Shown here piece by piece: positions 25,343 through 35,392 of a stretch of 64,000 nt of DNA. The position numbers and the translations under genes were made by a program. A model generated the notes under the pieces. That model was not told the origin of the DNA and searched no databases. It saw nothing but the letters and a program-made list of their open reading frames with translations. Source of the DNA: Methanosarcina sp. ERenArc_MAG2 (lineage in GTDB: Archaea; Halobacteriota; Methanosarcinia; Methanosarcinales; Methanosarcinaceae). The stretch's first letter is position 1; every line of letters begins with the position of its first letter. Location of the stretch: NCBI GenBank assembly GCA_023955635.1, contig JAMXHR010000012.1:1-64000 (forward strand), read 5' to 3'.

Positions 25343-27475
25343 ATGAGTAAAGAATGTCCAGACTGCCACGGGCGTGGCTATGAAGTTATTTCAACTGAAA
25401 TCTGCCCTCAATGTAAGGGAAAAGGCAAGTCAAAATCTATTGACTTCATGAAAATCTCGGAGAAAGAGATTGACAGTTTCTTGAAAAATGGCGCAGCATG
25501 TGAGAAATGTAAGGGTACTGGAAGTGTTGAAATAACAACCCCCTGTGAGACTTGCGAGGGGCTCGGGAAAATATATACATGCAAGGTTTGTGGAGGGCAC
25601 ATTCAAGGACCCACGGATCCGGAGGAAGAAGTATGCGATTCCTGTTCTCGTTCTCAGTATGTTTATGCACTTGATGAATCCTGCGACCTTAAGGATGTGG
25701 AGGCGGGAAAACTTTACCATGGTATAGTGAGCAGCAAGGCCTCTTTCGGGGTCTTTGTAGACCTTAACCCTCATATAAGAGGGCTCATGCACTCCAGCAA
25801 TGTTGGGATCTCTCCTGAAGTGGGGGATGCCATGATCGTGCTGGTAAAAAGCATCAAAGCCGGAGGAAAGCTGGATCTGATTCCAAAGACCCTGACAAAG
25901 TACGAAACTATCGAACTTGAAAAGGAGCTTCCACTTAAAAACTCAGCCGAAATAGACTCAAGTATGAAAGGCAGGCTCATCAGAATCGAAGGAGAAGTCA
26001 TCCAGGTAAAGCAGACCAGCGGGCCTACTATTTTTACTATTAGCGATGAAGGAGGCTTTGTCCCCTGTGCAGCCTTTGAGATTGCCGGGAAAAGATCCTA
26101 TCCACATATTGATGTAGGAATGATTGTTTCGATCACTGGAGAAGTGACTCTGCGGGATGAGCAGATTCAGATCGAAGTCATGAGCATGAAATTGCTGACC
26201 GGAAAGAAGGAAGAAATGGTCAGGGACAGAGTTGAGAAGGTAATTGAGGAAAAAGCAACTCCTGCAGATATTCCTTTCCTTATCGAAAGCGATATTATGG
26301 AGAAGCTCAAACCCAGGATGCTCCACGTAGCCAAAGAAATAAAGAAAGCGATTTTCCATTCAACGCCAATCGTTCTCAGGCATCATGCCGACGCCGATGG
26401 AATCACCTCGGCAATTGCAATTGAAAGGGCCATTCTGCCCCTTATTACGGAAATCGGTGGAGCGGATGCGGAATATTACTTCTACAAGCGTGCCCCTTCC
26501 AAAGCTCCTTTTTATGAGCTTGCAGACGTTACAAGAGATATTTCTTTTGCACTTGAAGATTCCTCCAGGCATGGACAGAAAATGCCGCTTGTGATCCTTG
26601 TTGACAACGGGTCAACCGAAGAGGACGTCCCTTCCATGAGGCAGGCCAAAGTTTATGGAATCAACATGCTTGTTATTGATCACCACCACCCGGACGATAT
26701 CGTTGACCAGTACCTGATAGGACACGCAAATCCTGCACATGTAGGAGGAGATTTCGGGGTTACTGCTGGAATGCTCTGTGCCGAAGTCGCTCGTATGATT
26801 AATCCCGACATCAGCGATACAATAAAGCATCTACCAGCTGTTTCGGCAGTAGGGGACCGTTCAGAGGCTCCGGAAGCTGGAAGATACATTTCTCTTGTCT
26901 CGGACCGCTATACTCTTGAGGAACTGAAAGAGATGGCTTTAGCTCTGGATTATGAACAGTTCTGGCTGAAATTTAGCAGCGGAAAGGGAATTATCGACGA
27001 TATTCTGGACCTGGGTGACCACGATATACACAAAAATCTGGTTTCTCTGCTCTGCGAACAGGCAAATACGATGATAAGGGAGCAGCTTGAGGTCTGTCTC
27101 TTTAATGTCAAGTCTCAGAAACTGGCAAACGGTACTATTATGAACGTGATAGACGTTGAAAACTATGCTCAAAAATTCACTTTCCCGCCACCTGGAAAGA
27201 CCTCAGGGGAAGTTCACGATGTGCTTACCAAAAGGAACCCGGGCAAACCCGTAGTCACCATTGGATACGGTCCTGACTTTGCTGTAATTCGTTCCAAAGG
27301 TGTTCTTATGAATATTCCCAGGATTGTCAGAGAGCTTAGAGAAGAAATGAAAGGTGCAGGCGTCAGCGGAGGAGGACATCTCGTCGTGGGCAGCATCAAA
27401 TTTGTAGAAGGAATGAGAACTGAGGTATTATCAAGGCTTGCCGAGAAGATTGCATCCACGGAAGTCGAGTATTAA
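25343..27475 (+). CDS. DHH-family phosphoesterase with zinc-finger, S1 and OB domains
   Basis: This protein of about 710 residues is an archaeal RecJ-like DHH protein. The N-terminus has DnaJ-type CxxCxGxG units (CPDCHGRGYEV, CPQCKGKGKS, CEKCKGTGS, CETCEGLGK). An S1-like domain (GKLYHGIVSSKASFGVFVDL) comes next, then an OB fold (RIEGEVIQVKQTSGPTIF). The DHH domain has the metal-binding motifs HHADADGITSAIAIE, VDNGSTEED and DHHHPDD. A DHHA1 domain (GVSGGGHLVVGSI) closes the protein. It probably degrades single-stranded DNA or RNA in replication or repair. I start at the ATG at 25343, 10 bases after a GGTG element; a GTG at 25331 is the alternative. Confidence 0.9.
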   Translation: MSKECPDCHGRGYEVISTEICPQCKGKGKSKSIDFMKISEKEIDSFLKNGAACEKCKGTGSVEITTPCETCEGLGKIYTCKVCGGHIQGPTDPEEEVCDSCSRSQYVYALDESCDLKDVEAGKLYHGIVSSKASFGVFVDLNPHIRGLMHSSNVGISPEVGDAMIVLVKSIKAGGKLDLIPKTLTKYETIELEKELPLKNSAEIDSSMKGRLIRIEGEVIQVKQTSGPTIFTISDEGGFVPCAAFEIAGKRSYPHIDVGMIVSITGEVTLRDEQIQIEVMSMKLLTGKKEEMVRDRVEKVIEEKATPADIPFLIESDIMEKLKPRMLHVAKEIKKAIFHSTPIVLRHHADADGITSAIAIERAILPLITEIGGADAEYYFYKRAPSKAPFYELADVTRDISFALEDSSRHGQKMPLVILVDNGSTEEDVPSMRQAKVYGINMLVIDHHHPDDIVDQYLIGHANPAHVGGDFGVTAGMLCAEVARMINPDISDTIKHLPAVSAVGDRSEAPEAGRYISLVSDRYTLEELKEMALALDYEQFWLKFSSGKGIIDDILDLGDHDIHKNLVSLLCEQANTMIREQLEVCLFNVKSQKLANGTIMNVIDVENYAQKFTFPPPGKTSGEVHDVLTKRNPGKPVVTIGYGPDFAVIRSKGVLMNIPRIVRELREEMKGAGVSGGGHLVVGSIKFVEGMRTEVLSRLAEKIASTEVEY

Positions 27476-27719
27476 AAGGCTTAATAAGCCTCTTTTTCCT
27501 TCATTCCCTTTATATAGCCGGAAAGATTAAGAAACCGGTCTACTTTTATATAACCCAGGAATATTCTTGGAAATATTTGCTGCAATAAATAAAAAAAGTA
27601 GTGCTTTAAAATCTTTCAACTGGTTATGTTTTTAAAATTAGTAAGTTTCAGGAAAGCCTTTCCTGTGGAAAAGCTTTCTATTTATATGAATTACTCTTAC
27701 TTTTTGCCTTTATTTATTT

Positions 27720-28334
27720 TCAGTCCACGCGCACAATCCTTACAAGAGACTGGATCGGGACATTGGCGATTGTATCTGCACCTTTTTTATCCACGAGAAC
27801 TACTACAACTATCGGTTTTGCACCCATTTCCCGAAGCTGCTCAATAACTTCCATGGTGGTGGAGCCGGTAGTAATAACGTCGTCCACGATCACACAGTTT
27901 TTGCCGGCAACGGTTCCAAAATTTCTGCTTATGGTCCCTTTATGGCCCGGCTGGACGACATCCTGTCCTTTACGGGAATGGTAAAGAGCAAAATCCGCTC
28001 CCAGTTCATTTGCCATCATGCTTGCCAGGGGAATGCCACTGGCTGCAACGCCAACGACCACGTCCACTTCAGCATTCGTTTTTTCCAGGGTCTCAAGCAC
28101 CATGTCGCAGAGTGCAAGCGATATATAGTGGAGCCGCGTAGCACTTTTTCCTATACTGCTCCAGTTTACAGAAATATCTTTTGGAGCGGGGGCCGTTACT
28201 CCTTTTTTTGAACGGGTTAAAAGCCAGGTAACCGTTTCCCTTGAAACATTAAGTTCATCGGCAATCTGGCCGGTTACAAGCCCGTTGCTCTGCAGTTCCA
28301 CAGCTTTCTGGATCAAATCTTCTATATTCTTCAT
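27720..28334 (-). CDS. PyrE-like transcriptional regulator (GfcR type)
   Basis: The 204-residue protein joins an N-terminal helix-turn-helix ([26 protein letters not shown], about 14-40) to an orotate phosphoribosyltransferase-like domain. That domain has the PRPP-binding motif [17 protein letters not shown] at about residues 145-160. In haloarchaea the same architecture (GfcR) regulates sugar metabolism genes; it is not the biosynthetic PyrE. The gene is followed on the + strand side by the end of the DHH gene, and they converge. The family call is firm, the regulon unknown. Confidence 0.88.
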   Translation of the reverse strand: MKNIEDLIQKAVELQSNGLVTGQIADELNVSRETVTWLLTRSKKGVTAPAPKDISVNWSSIGKSATRLHYISLALCDMVLETLEKTNAEVDVVVGVAASGIPLASMMANELGADFALYHSRKGQDVVQPGHKGTISRNFGTVAGKNCVIVDDVITTGSTTMEVIEQLREMGAKPIVVVVLVDKKGADTIANVPIQSLVRIVRVD

Positions 28335-28524
28335 GCCTCCATTCCCACCTGTTATTCTTTTATCTGGCTGTATTTTCCGGCACTTTTTACAGCTTATTTA
28401 CGAATACTGCCTGGAATACTGCCTAATAAACTATATTCAAATGTACATTTTCTCAATTAAAGACACTATTACATTATCAAGTGTTATATCTTTTTCTTCA
28501 GCTTAAGGGTTACTCTTTTCTTTT

Positions 28525-29001
28525 CTACTTTTTTCTCTTTTTCTTGAGAGCCGAGCCGCAGATAGGGCAGACATCTCCTTTGTCAAAAGTTTTTCTGCAG
28601 CCCGTACATTGCTTTTGCCAGATAATAATATCTCTAATTTTTTTCTGGGCAATAGGCTTAACCTGAATCCCAAGCTGCACGGCAACATTCTGGACTGCAT
28701 AATCATCCGTGAGCAGTATGCTCGTATCCCTGTGCTCAAGAGCTTTTGCAAGTATTTCCAGGTCCGTCTTTGAGAGCTCTTCCGAGTCCCGGGTATACTC
28801 AGCCATTTCCCGAACCTCTTTTACCATTTCGGGTTCTGGCCATTCCACACGTAACCCTCCTTCTTTTGCAAGGTCAAAACGAAGCAAGGCATCCCTGCTT
28901 TTCAACTCATCCGCAACCGAAGGGACGGTAATCATCAGGGAAGTGTCCAGGTTACAGTTTCCCATTATAAAAACCGCTGAGTCTGTTATGTAACAGGTCA
29001 T
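28525..29001 (-). CDS. nob1: rRNA maturation endonuclease Nob1
   Basis: The 158-residue PIN-domain endonuclease cleaves the 3' end of precursor 16S rRNA in archaea. The N-terminus CYITDSAVFIMG carries the first catalytic Asp. SKTDLEILAKALEH and LTDDYAVQNVAVQLG supply the others. A zinc ribbon (CTGCRKTF then CPICGSAL) and a basic tail (KKKRKK) complete the usual Nob1 plan. It is on the same strand as the upstream DUF169 gene but 520 bases apart. Confidence 0.93.
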   Translation of the reverse strand: MTCYITDSAVFIMGNCNLDTSLMITVPSVADELKSRDALLRFDLAKEGGLRVEWPEPEMVKEVREMAEYTRDSEELSKTDLEILAKALEHRDTSILLTDDYAVQNVAVQLGIQVKPIAQKKIRDIIIWQKQCTGCRKTFDKGDVCPICGSALKKKRKK

Positions 29002-29520
29002 TTTTCTTCTCTTTTCTCTTTAACTATATAATCCATTGTCTCCCGAATTGCGCTTCGGGATCGCAGGAAATCGGAGATTTTCTAGGAGTTGCGATGTAAT
29101 CGCAACAGCACACGGTCCTTTTCGCTTCTCTCAAGAGGACTTATTTTTGGCGAAGTTTTCATAGCTTTATTTCTATTTTCCGGCGGAGGCCCTTAGAAAC
29201 CGCCCCAGCGTCTAGGAAATTTAGTTATGGGTCACCATAATTAAGAAAGGGACTACGGATGAGGACTAGTTTAAATATTAATGCCCTATAATTAAATTGC
29301 CAGGACACTAGTTTCTTTTCGCTCGTTTCACTCACTTGCATTTTTATAAATGTCTCTTAAAATGTGATGGCTGGAATTTTTCAAAATTAAATCTTGAATG
29401 CTCAAGTGTATGAATTTGCATTTGATAATCCCTTTCATTGACTTTCTCATTTTGGAAATCTTACTAAAGGATCTGAACCTGAAAACGTCTACATATGAAG
29501 AAAAGATGCAGGTTTATATT
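29002..29520. other. Intergenic region with hairpins and a MITE
   Basis: Between nob1 and the DUF169 gene lie two palindromes, CCCGAATTGCGCTTCGGG (29043-29060) and GTTGCGATGTAATCGCAAC (29089-29107), then a MITE-like element at 29210-29311. The sequence 29041-29210 is more GC-rich than its flanks. No ORF is supported. The palindromic part may be an RNA or a decayed insertion. Confidence 0.45.
29210..29311. mobile_element. MITE-like element, family B, copy 2
   Basis: It matches the copy at 16641-16747 over almost the whole length (TCTAGGAAATTTAGTTATG, then GGGACTACGG, TTTAAATATTAATGCCCTA) and ends in GGACACTAG. The left end reads GCGTCTAGG and has lost the CTAGT. It has no coding capacity. Confidence 0.65.
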
Positions 29521-30210
29521 TCATTTAGGACAGATTTCTTTAAGGCCAGTGACTACATCAGCCAGAAGTTCAACGGGAATTCCCATTATCATTTCTTCGT
29601 CTGCAATCTTGGTGTAATTCCTGCTACCGCTGCAACCGACCGTAACTCCGATTTTGCCTTCTTTATATGCCTTCACAACGCCGTCAGAGCACAAGCTCTG
29701 TTTTCCTGCGAAACTGGTTTCAAGTCTGCCTCCGGTCTTGTACATGAAAGCCTGAGTAAGTAGCATAATTTGCCTTGGGTTGCAGATAACCACAACGACA
29801 TCAGGAGTAAATGAGGTTTTTTCCAGAGGGGCGTACAGGACAGCTTCTGTTGAGTTAGGAGGAAGCTTAGGGACCATTTCAATGGTACGCCGTGCGGCAC
29901 TCTGCGTGCTGAACTGTTTGAGTCCTTTATAATAAAATTCTCCGCTGGCCACTTTTGCAGGCATTTCCCCGATACCCATTGCACCGGCTCCACCTTTACA
30001 CATCTGGTCTTCGCCCAGGGTATAGAACTCCTCGCCAGTCCTTCTTACTCTGTCAACCAGCTGGCAGTGCCTCATAGCCTCGTCTACTTTTTTAATTCCA
30101 TCGGGAATTTCTCCTCCTGTCGGAATTAATTTTACTGCAACAGGGGATGTCTTAAGTTTCAGACATTCAATCATTTCCTGTCCGTAGCTGTTTATTTCTT
30201 TCACATCCAT
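29521..30210 (-). CDS. DUF169 domain protein
   Basis: The 229-residue protein belongs to the DUF169 family, which is common in methanogens and anaerobes. Characteristic parts are SPVAVKLIPTGGEIPDG, the cysteines of MRHCQLVD, DQMCKGGAGAMGIGEMP and SLCSDGVVKAYKEGKIGVTVGCSGSR (the last shown in part). The conserved Cys residues suggest metal or cofactor binding, but no reaction is established. The ATG follows a GGAG Shine-Dalgarno sequence. It appears monocistronic. Confidence 0.9.
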   Translation of the reverse strand: MDVKEINSYGQEMIECLKLKTSPVAVKLIPTGGEIPDGIKKVDEAMRHCQLVDRVRRTGEEFYTLGEDQMCKGGAGAMGIGEMPAKVASGEFYYKGLKQFSTQSAARRTIEMVPKLPPNSTEAVLYAPLEKTSFTPDVVVVICNPRQIMLLTQAFMYKTGGRLETSFAGKQSLCSDGVVKAYKEGKIGVTVGCSGSRNYTKIADEEMIMGIPVELLADVVTGLKEICPK

Positions 30211-30439
30211 ATTTTTAACTCCGATTTTGAAATTTTTATTAACTCTTAAATAGTAATGTTATTTTACTGTTTTTAAAATCATCTTGTTCAGTTTTGGGTA
30301 TATCGTACACAGTAAATCTTGATATAAACATTCCCGAGTTTATGTATATACAGGAAGTTTTTCACAGTACTGCTCTATCTGTCCTTCTTCTTCAGTACAG
30401 TTATTATTCCTAAGTAAATGGGGAAATTCTCGGAAAAGT

Positions 30440-30765
30440 TCACTCCAATTTGTCAAAAATGATTTCCATCTTTCCCATTTCTCGAGCAAGATTCTTCGAA
30501 ATCATGCCGTTTTCGAGCCAGCAAGCGTTCATTACTGCTGCCGGGACGAGGCAGGTGGGTGTAAGGGGTGCTTCAGTCGTCTTCCGACCAAGTATGGTTT
30601 CGGGCCCCCCATAAGGTCTTTCATTTCCATATCAAAATTTGTGCCCCACTTTCTGAGTTTCTCGCATGTAGTCTTAATATGTACATGCGTGTTCTTCCCT
30701 TCTTTTGTAGCAATGATCTTTGTGGTATGTCCGCATATGGTGTTCAATGAAATTTCCGTAACCAT
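30440..30765 (-). pseudogene. Methanosarcina-type small conserved protein (DUF6951-like), frameshifted
   Basis: The first frame reads TEISLNTICGHTTKIIATKE ... FDMEMKDLMGG and then loses sense. The continuation is in another frame: EAPLTPTCLVPAAVMNACWL, ending NLAREMGKMEIIFDKLE. Adding one base to the 6-base run at 30605-30610 joins them as GGPETILGRKTTEAPL. The combined product of about 108 residues has three Cys (ICGH, TTCEK and TCLVPAAV) and a fourth in NACWL, suggesting metal binding. The ATG follows an AGGAG sequence. The family name is from memory; the function is unknown. Confidence 0.65.
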
Positions 30766-31640
<875 letters not shown>

Positions 31641-31714
31641 TTTGAATAGAGGACTTTATCCCTAAAACGGGGATTCTTTGCCAAATTTTCCTCACCTTTG
31701 TGCCGGTGACCACC

Positions 31715-32206
31715 ATGGATGAACAGATTCGACATATACTGGAAATTCTTGAAAATGACGCCAGAGCAACTCCGGAAGAAATTGCATCCCTGACAGATAT
31801 GTCTGCACAGGAGATTTCCCAGACGATTGCAAAACTTAAAGATACAGGAGTTATCCGGCACTACAAAACCATAGTCGATTGGGACCTGGTTGGGGAAAAC
31901 TATGTTTATGCCGTGATTGAGCTGAAGGTTACTCTGGAGCGCAATCAGGGCTATCAGGCAATCGCAGAAAGAATTTACAAATTTCCGGAAGTCCGGTCAG
32001 TCAGGCTCTTATCCGGGAACTATGACATATCTCTTACCGTCCGGGGAAAATCGATGAAGGATGTAGCCTTTTTCGTAGCAGAGAAAATTGCAACCCTTGA
32101 TCAGGTACAGAGTACGTCAACCCACTTCGTACTGAAGACCTATAAAGAAGATGGGGTTATCCTCCATGAACCTGAGGCGATTAAAAGGCTACCAGTATCG
32201 TTTTAA
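31715..32206 (+). CDS. Lrp/AsnC-family transcriptional regulator
   Basis: The protein of about 163 residues has an N-terminal winged helix (ILEILENDARATPEEIASLTDMS) and a C-terminal RAM/AsnC ligand domain (VYAVIELKVTLERNQGYQAI, VRSVRLLSGNYDISLTVRGK). I start at the ATG at 31715 because GGTGA lies 4-5 bases upstream; the GTG at 31700 is less likely. The aminotransferase gene follows 81 bases downstream. The pairing suggests that this regulator senses an amino acid and controls that gene, a common archaeal arrangement. Confidence 0.92.
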   Translation: MDEQIRHILEILENDARATPEEIASLTDMSAQEISQTIAKLKDTGVIRHYKTIVDWDLVGENYVYAVIELKVTLERNQGYQAIAERIYKFPEVRSVRLLSGNYDISLTVRGKSMKDVAFFVAEKIATLDQVQSTSTHFVLKTYKEDGVILHEPEAIKRLPVSF

Positions 32207-32287
32207 TACGAACTGGCTTTAAAGCCTGATTCCCTATCGGTTTTACGTTTTATAGCACTCATACAGCTTTTTCCAGGGGCGTTTTGC

Positions 32288-33469
32288 TTGAGATCTCCAT
32301 GCGATCCTTCTAAATTTGTTGCGGAATCTGTGAAAAACATTCCACCTTCAGGAATACGCCGTTTTTTTGATCTGGTTTCTGGACTTGAGGATATAATCTC
32401 ACTTGGGGTAGGCGAGCCTGATTTCATCACTCCCTGGCACATCCGTGAAATGTGCATCCACTCTCTTGAAAAAGGGCAAACTTCATACACCTCAAATTAT
32501 GGACTTCCGGAACTCAGAGACGAACTTACCAGGACTTATTATAGGCGTTATGGTCTGGACTATGATCCTTCGTCCGAGATTCTGGTCACAACAGGCGTGA
32601 GTGAAGCTCTGGATATAGCAATCAGGGCAGTTGTCAACCCGGGCGACGAGGTCATTGTGGTCCAGCCCTCTTATGTGGCATATGTGCCTTCTGTTGTTCT
32701 TGCAGGAGGTAAACCTGTTATCGTTTCCACTTATGTGGATGACAATTTTAGCCTGACTGCAGAAGCCCTTAAACCCGCAATTACGAATAAGACAAAGGCA
32801 ATAATTCTCAACTTCCCTAACAACCCTACAGGAGCGATCATGACACAGGAAGAGTTTGAGGGTATTGCCGACCTTGTAGTGGAGAACAATCTGTTTGTCA
32901 TCTCTGACGAAGTTTACGAGTGCCTGACCTACGGAAGCAAGCACGTCCCGTTCTCTTCCCTCGACGGTATGAAAGAGCGCACGGTCATGCTCAACGGATT
33001 TTCCAAGGCTTATGCAATGACAGGGCTCAGGCTCGGTTTTGCAATGGGTGCGCCTGAGATTATACATTCGATGATGATGATTCATCAGTACTCCATGCTT
33101 TGCGCTCCCATAACTGCTCAATTAGGGGCAATTGAGGCACTCCGCAACGGTAAAGAGGAAATGGAGCGGATGGTCCGGGAATATGACCGGCGCAGGCACC
33201 TCATTGTCAGGGGCTTTAACAAAATAGGACTTGAGTGCTACAACCCAAAAGGGGCATTTTATGCCTTTCCCTATATAGGGAATACAGGTCTCTCTTCCTC
33301 CGAGTTTGCAGAACGCCTTCTAGACGAAAAGAAAGTTGTTACAATTCCCGGAGACGTCTTTGGAGATGCAGGTGAAGGTTTCCTGCGTTGCGCATATGCA
33401 GCATCCGTAGATGATATTAGAAAAGCAGTAGAGAGAATGGGAAACTTTGTAGACGGATTAAAACAGTAA
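32288..33469 (+). CDS. Class I/II aminotransferase (aspartate/aromatic type)
   Basis: This PLP-dependent fold-type I aminotransferase has about 393 residues. ISLGVGEPDFITPWHIRE, NFPNNPTGAIM, SDEVYECLTYG and the Schiff-base Lys in NGFSKAYAMTGLRLGFA (about residue 240) are visible, as is FLRCAYA near the end. It is close to the archaeal AspC/AraT group; the substrate is not decidable by eye. The start is TTG at 32288 and no better start is seen. It is likely co-regulated with the upstream Lrp gene. Confidence 0.92.
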   Translation: MRSPCDPSKFVAESVKNIPPSGIRRFFDLVSGLEDIISLGVGEPDFITPWHIREMCIHSLEKGQTSYTSNYGLPELRDELTRTYYRRYGLDYDPSSEILVTTGVSEALDIAIRAVVNPGDEVIVVQPSYVAYVPSVVLAGGKPVIVSTYVDDNFSLTAEALKPAITNKTKAIILNFPNNPTGAIMTQEEFEGIADLVVENNLFVISDEVYECLTYGSKHVPFSSLDGMKERTVMLNGFSKAYAMTGLRLGFAMGAPEIIHSMMMIHQYSMLCAPITAQLGAIEALRNGKEEMERMVREYDRRRHLIVRGFNKIGLECYNPKGAFYAFPYIGNTGLSSSEFAERLLDEKKVVTIPGDVFGDAGEGFLRCAYAASVDDIRKAVERMGNFVDGLKQ

Positions 33470-33521
33470 ATTCAGCCGATTTTTTTTCAGTCTCCTTTCA
33501 AAATTTCCATTAAATTTATCT

Positions 33522-33873
33522 TTATATTCGGTTTTCTTCATCGTTCATTCTCAAGACGAAGGCACTTGCTTTATCATCTATTTTTTCAATTAGCTCGTTC
33601 ATCTGATTGTACCATTCGTCAACATTTTTCTTTACCAGCTGCTTCATTTCCTGCGGTTCGATGGCTACATATTCATAGTAGTATCCTCCGCTCTCGATGG
33701 ATTGCGTTTCTCTGTAAACAATTCCGCAAGCTATAAGGTTCTGTGAGAACGGTATGCAGTACTTCTTTCCCTGTTAAGAATTTCTCCTAGCTTTTCGGCT
33801 GTCAGAGAGCTATCATAAGCAGGGCTTTTGTTTGTGTTTTATTCAGTTTTTGAGGATCTTTTTTTAAGCTCAT
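33522..33873 (-). pseudogene. Small winged-helix regulator, two frameshifts
   Basis: No single open frame covers this gene, but three pieces join into a 117-residue protein. MSLKKDPQKLNKTQTKA comes first, then PAYDSSLTAEKLGEILNRE, then KYCIPFSQNLIACGIVYRE, followed by a long helical tail (QEMKQLVKKNVDEWYNQMNE). The junctions are at GGG 33822-33824 and TTT 33766-33768 on the + strand, each needing one extra base. The middle reads like a winged-helix domain and the tail like a dimerisation coil. It is divergently placed from the DUF5591 gene, sharing a TATA-rich spacer at 33900-33915. Regulator status is inferred. Confidence 0.55.
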
Positions 33874-33942
33874 AAACCCTGCGGCTAGCTGAAGTTAGTT
33901 AATTATATATATAATCTCCCGACTCAATTAGCTTTGACGTTT

Positions 33943-34626
33943 ATGAAACCCATTATTCCTGAAGATGAACGCTCTCAAGAACCTCTTGATACTGATAAGA
34001 TAATCTATCATCCGGATATGGTAAGGGCCAATGAATGGGTCCTGAGCGAATATGAAGCTCCCTTTAGGGATCTCTGTATTTTCGTTCCCTGTGCCAAAAG
34101 AAAACCCTATCATGAAAGCCCCTCTCATAAAAAATTCGACCGCGTGATCTTCGGAATTGCAAAACCTGAGGATGTACATATAGTAACCTTTGGAACCTGC
34201 GGGATTACTCCCAGGGAACTTGATACTCAATACCCTTTCATGCACTATAGTTTCATGATGGGCAAATGTAATGTTGCAAAGATCAAGAGAGATTTCATAA
34301 AAATTGAAAGCGAAAGGCTTGCTGCTTATCTCGAAAAGACCCGGGATAATTACAAACACAGGATAGCTTACTGTATTGGAGATTTCCGGACTGCGATGGA
34401 AAAAGCCGTGGAAATGGTTGACATAGAAGTTGATATCGTGCCCAGGCAATCAACGATCCGGAAAATGATCCAGCCAGATAAGCCTTTTATCTATAACAGC
34501 CTCTCCTCAAGAGAGTACCTTCAGGACCTTTCCGATGCAATTACTGACGCTCTCAGGCTTTCTAAGAGAAAAGTCGGTCTCAAAGAAGACCTTTCGGTCG
34601 ATGACACGGACTGGTATATTTTATAA
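33943..34626 (+). CDS. DUF5591 (tRNA-guanine transglycosylase-like) protein
   Basis: The protein of about 227 residues matches the DUF5591 module found in archaeosine synthase-like proteins. CIFVPCAKRKPYHESPSHKKF (shown in part as VPCAKRKPYHESPSHKKF) is the signature. VTFGTCGITPRELDTQYPF follows. Here it is a stand-alone module without the catalytic TGT barrel or PUA domain. It may assist tRNA or archaeosine metabolism, or have diverged. I use the ATG at 33943; a TTG at 33934 is possible. The regulator gene is divergent upstream. Confidence 0.75.
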   Translation: MKPIIPEDERSQEPLDTDKIIYHPDMVRANEWVLSEYEAPFRDLCIFVPCAKRKPYHESPSHKKFDRVIFGIAKPEDVHIVTFGTCGITPRELDTQYPFMHYSFMMGKCNVAKIKRDFIKIESERLAAYLEKTRDNYKHRIAYCIGDFRTAMEKAVEMVDIEVDIVPRQSTIRKMIQPDKPFIYNSLSSREYLQDLSDAITDALRLSKRKVGLKEDLSVDDTDWYIL

Positions 34627-35392
34627 CGAATCCTGGAACACCTTTAAAAAAATCCTTCAAAATATGTACAAAATTCTATTAAATCCCTAATTTGACAGAT
34701 GATTCTCTGTCTCTCGATGGTTATGCAGCATGTATTCCACGTTTTCTTGCCTCGTAAGAACAGGTACTTACAGCTCACCTGCCTTATCTCCCCTTGGGGT
34801 CAGAACCAACAATAACAGGCAATCTTCTCGGTTCTGGTCGTTCGTCGCGTCAATCCTCAAAGATTCAAAGATTCTGGATAATTAAAATCGATTTTATACG
34901 ACATTTTGCAGTTGACGGAACACTAGCCTGTAGACTTATATTCCATGTACTTCTCATTCGTAAATGTACCAGAAGTCACTTACAATGGCCGGGGTTATCA
35001 CTCGGGATAAAGAGGGTAAGTTATGTCTGGAAATATATTATGAGACAAAAATCGTCCTGAATTAGATTTTAAACCATAGAGTCTATTGGACTTGATTTTG
35101 GGCTTCAAGTGCGTAAATCCTGTTAATAAATCACGGACACGACCCCTGGTATTTATCATGATTTATGTTTATAAAATACATTTATATACTATATTGTTTC
35201 ACTATTGTGTGTATATAATAATATAATACTACATATTTCAGGTCGGGATTGTATAGTTTTTAATAGGGGTCTGAAAGTCCGAAATCCTGAGGCGGCTATC
35301 GATTGATATGTCTATCCCGGTAATTAAGTCCTGAAAATAAAAACACCAGAGACAATACATTCTCGATGTACTTCTACAGAAGTGAAAATTAT
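34627..35392. other. Intergenic region with repeat fragments
   Basis: I see no supported gene here; a short open frame at 34794-35060 has no ribosome-binding site and no coding character. At 34981-35035 a segment resembling 37240-37300 appears (GGTTATCACTCGGGATAAAGA against GGCTATCGCTCGGGACAAAGA), so it is a dispersed repeat. At 35103-35122 there is a lone right end of MITE family A (CAAGTGCGTAAATCCTG). AT-rich boxes at 35180-35230 may be the promoter of the next gene. Confidence 0.45.

Noticed and set aside
34794..35060. Open frame of 88 codons
   Set aside because: No ribosome-binding site, no recognisable protein and atypical composition; it overlaps dispersed repeat fragments.
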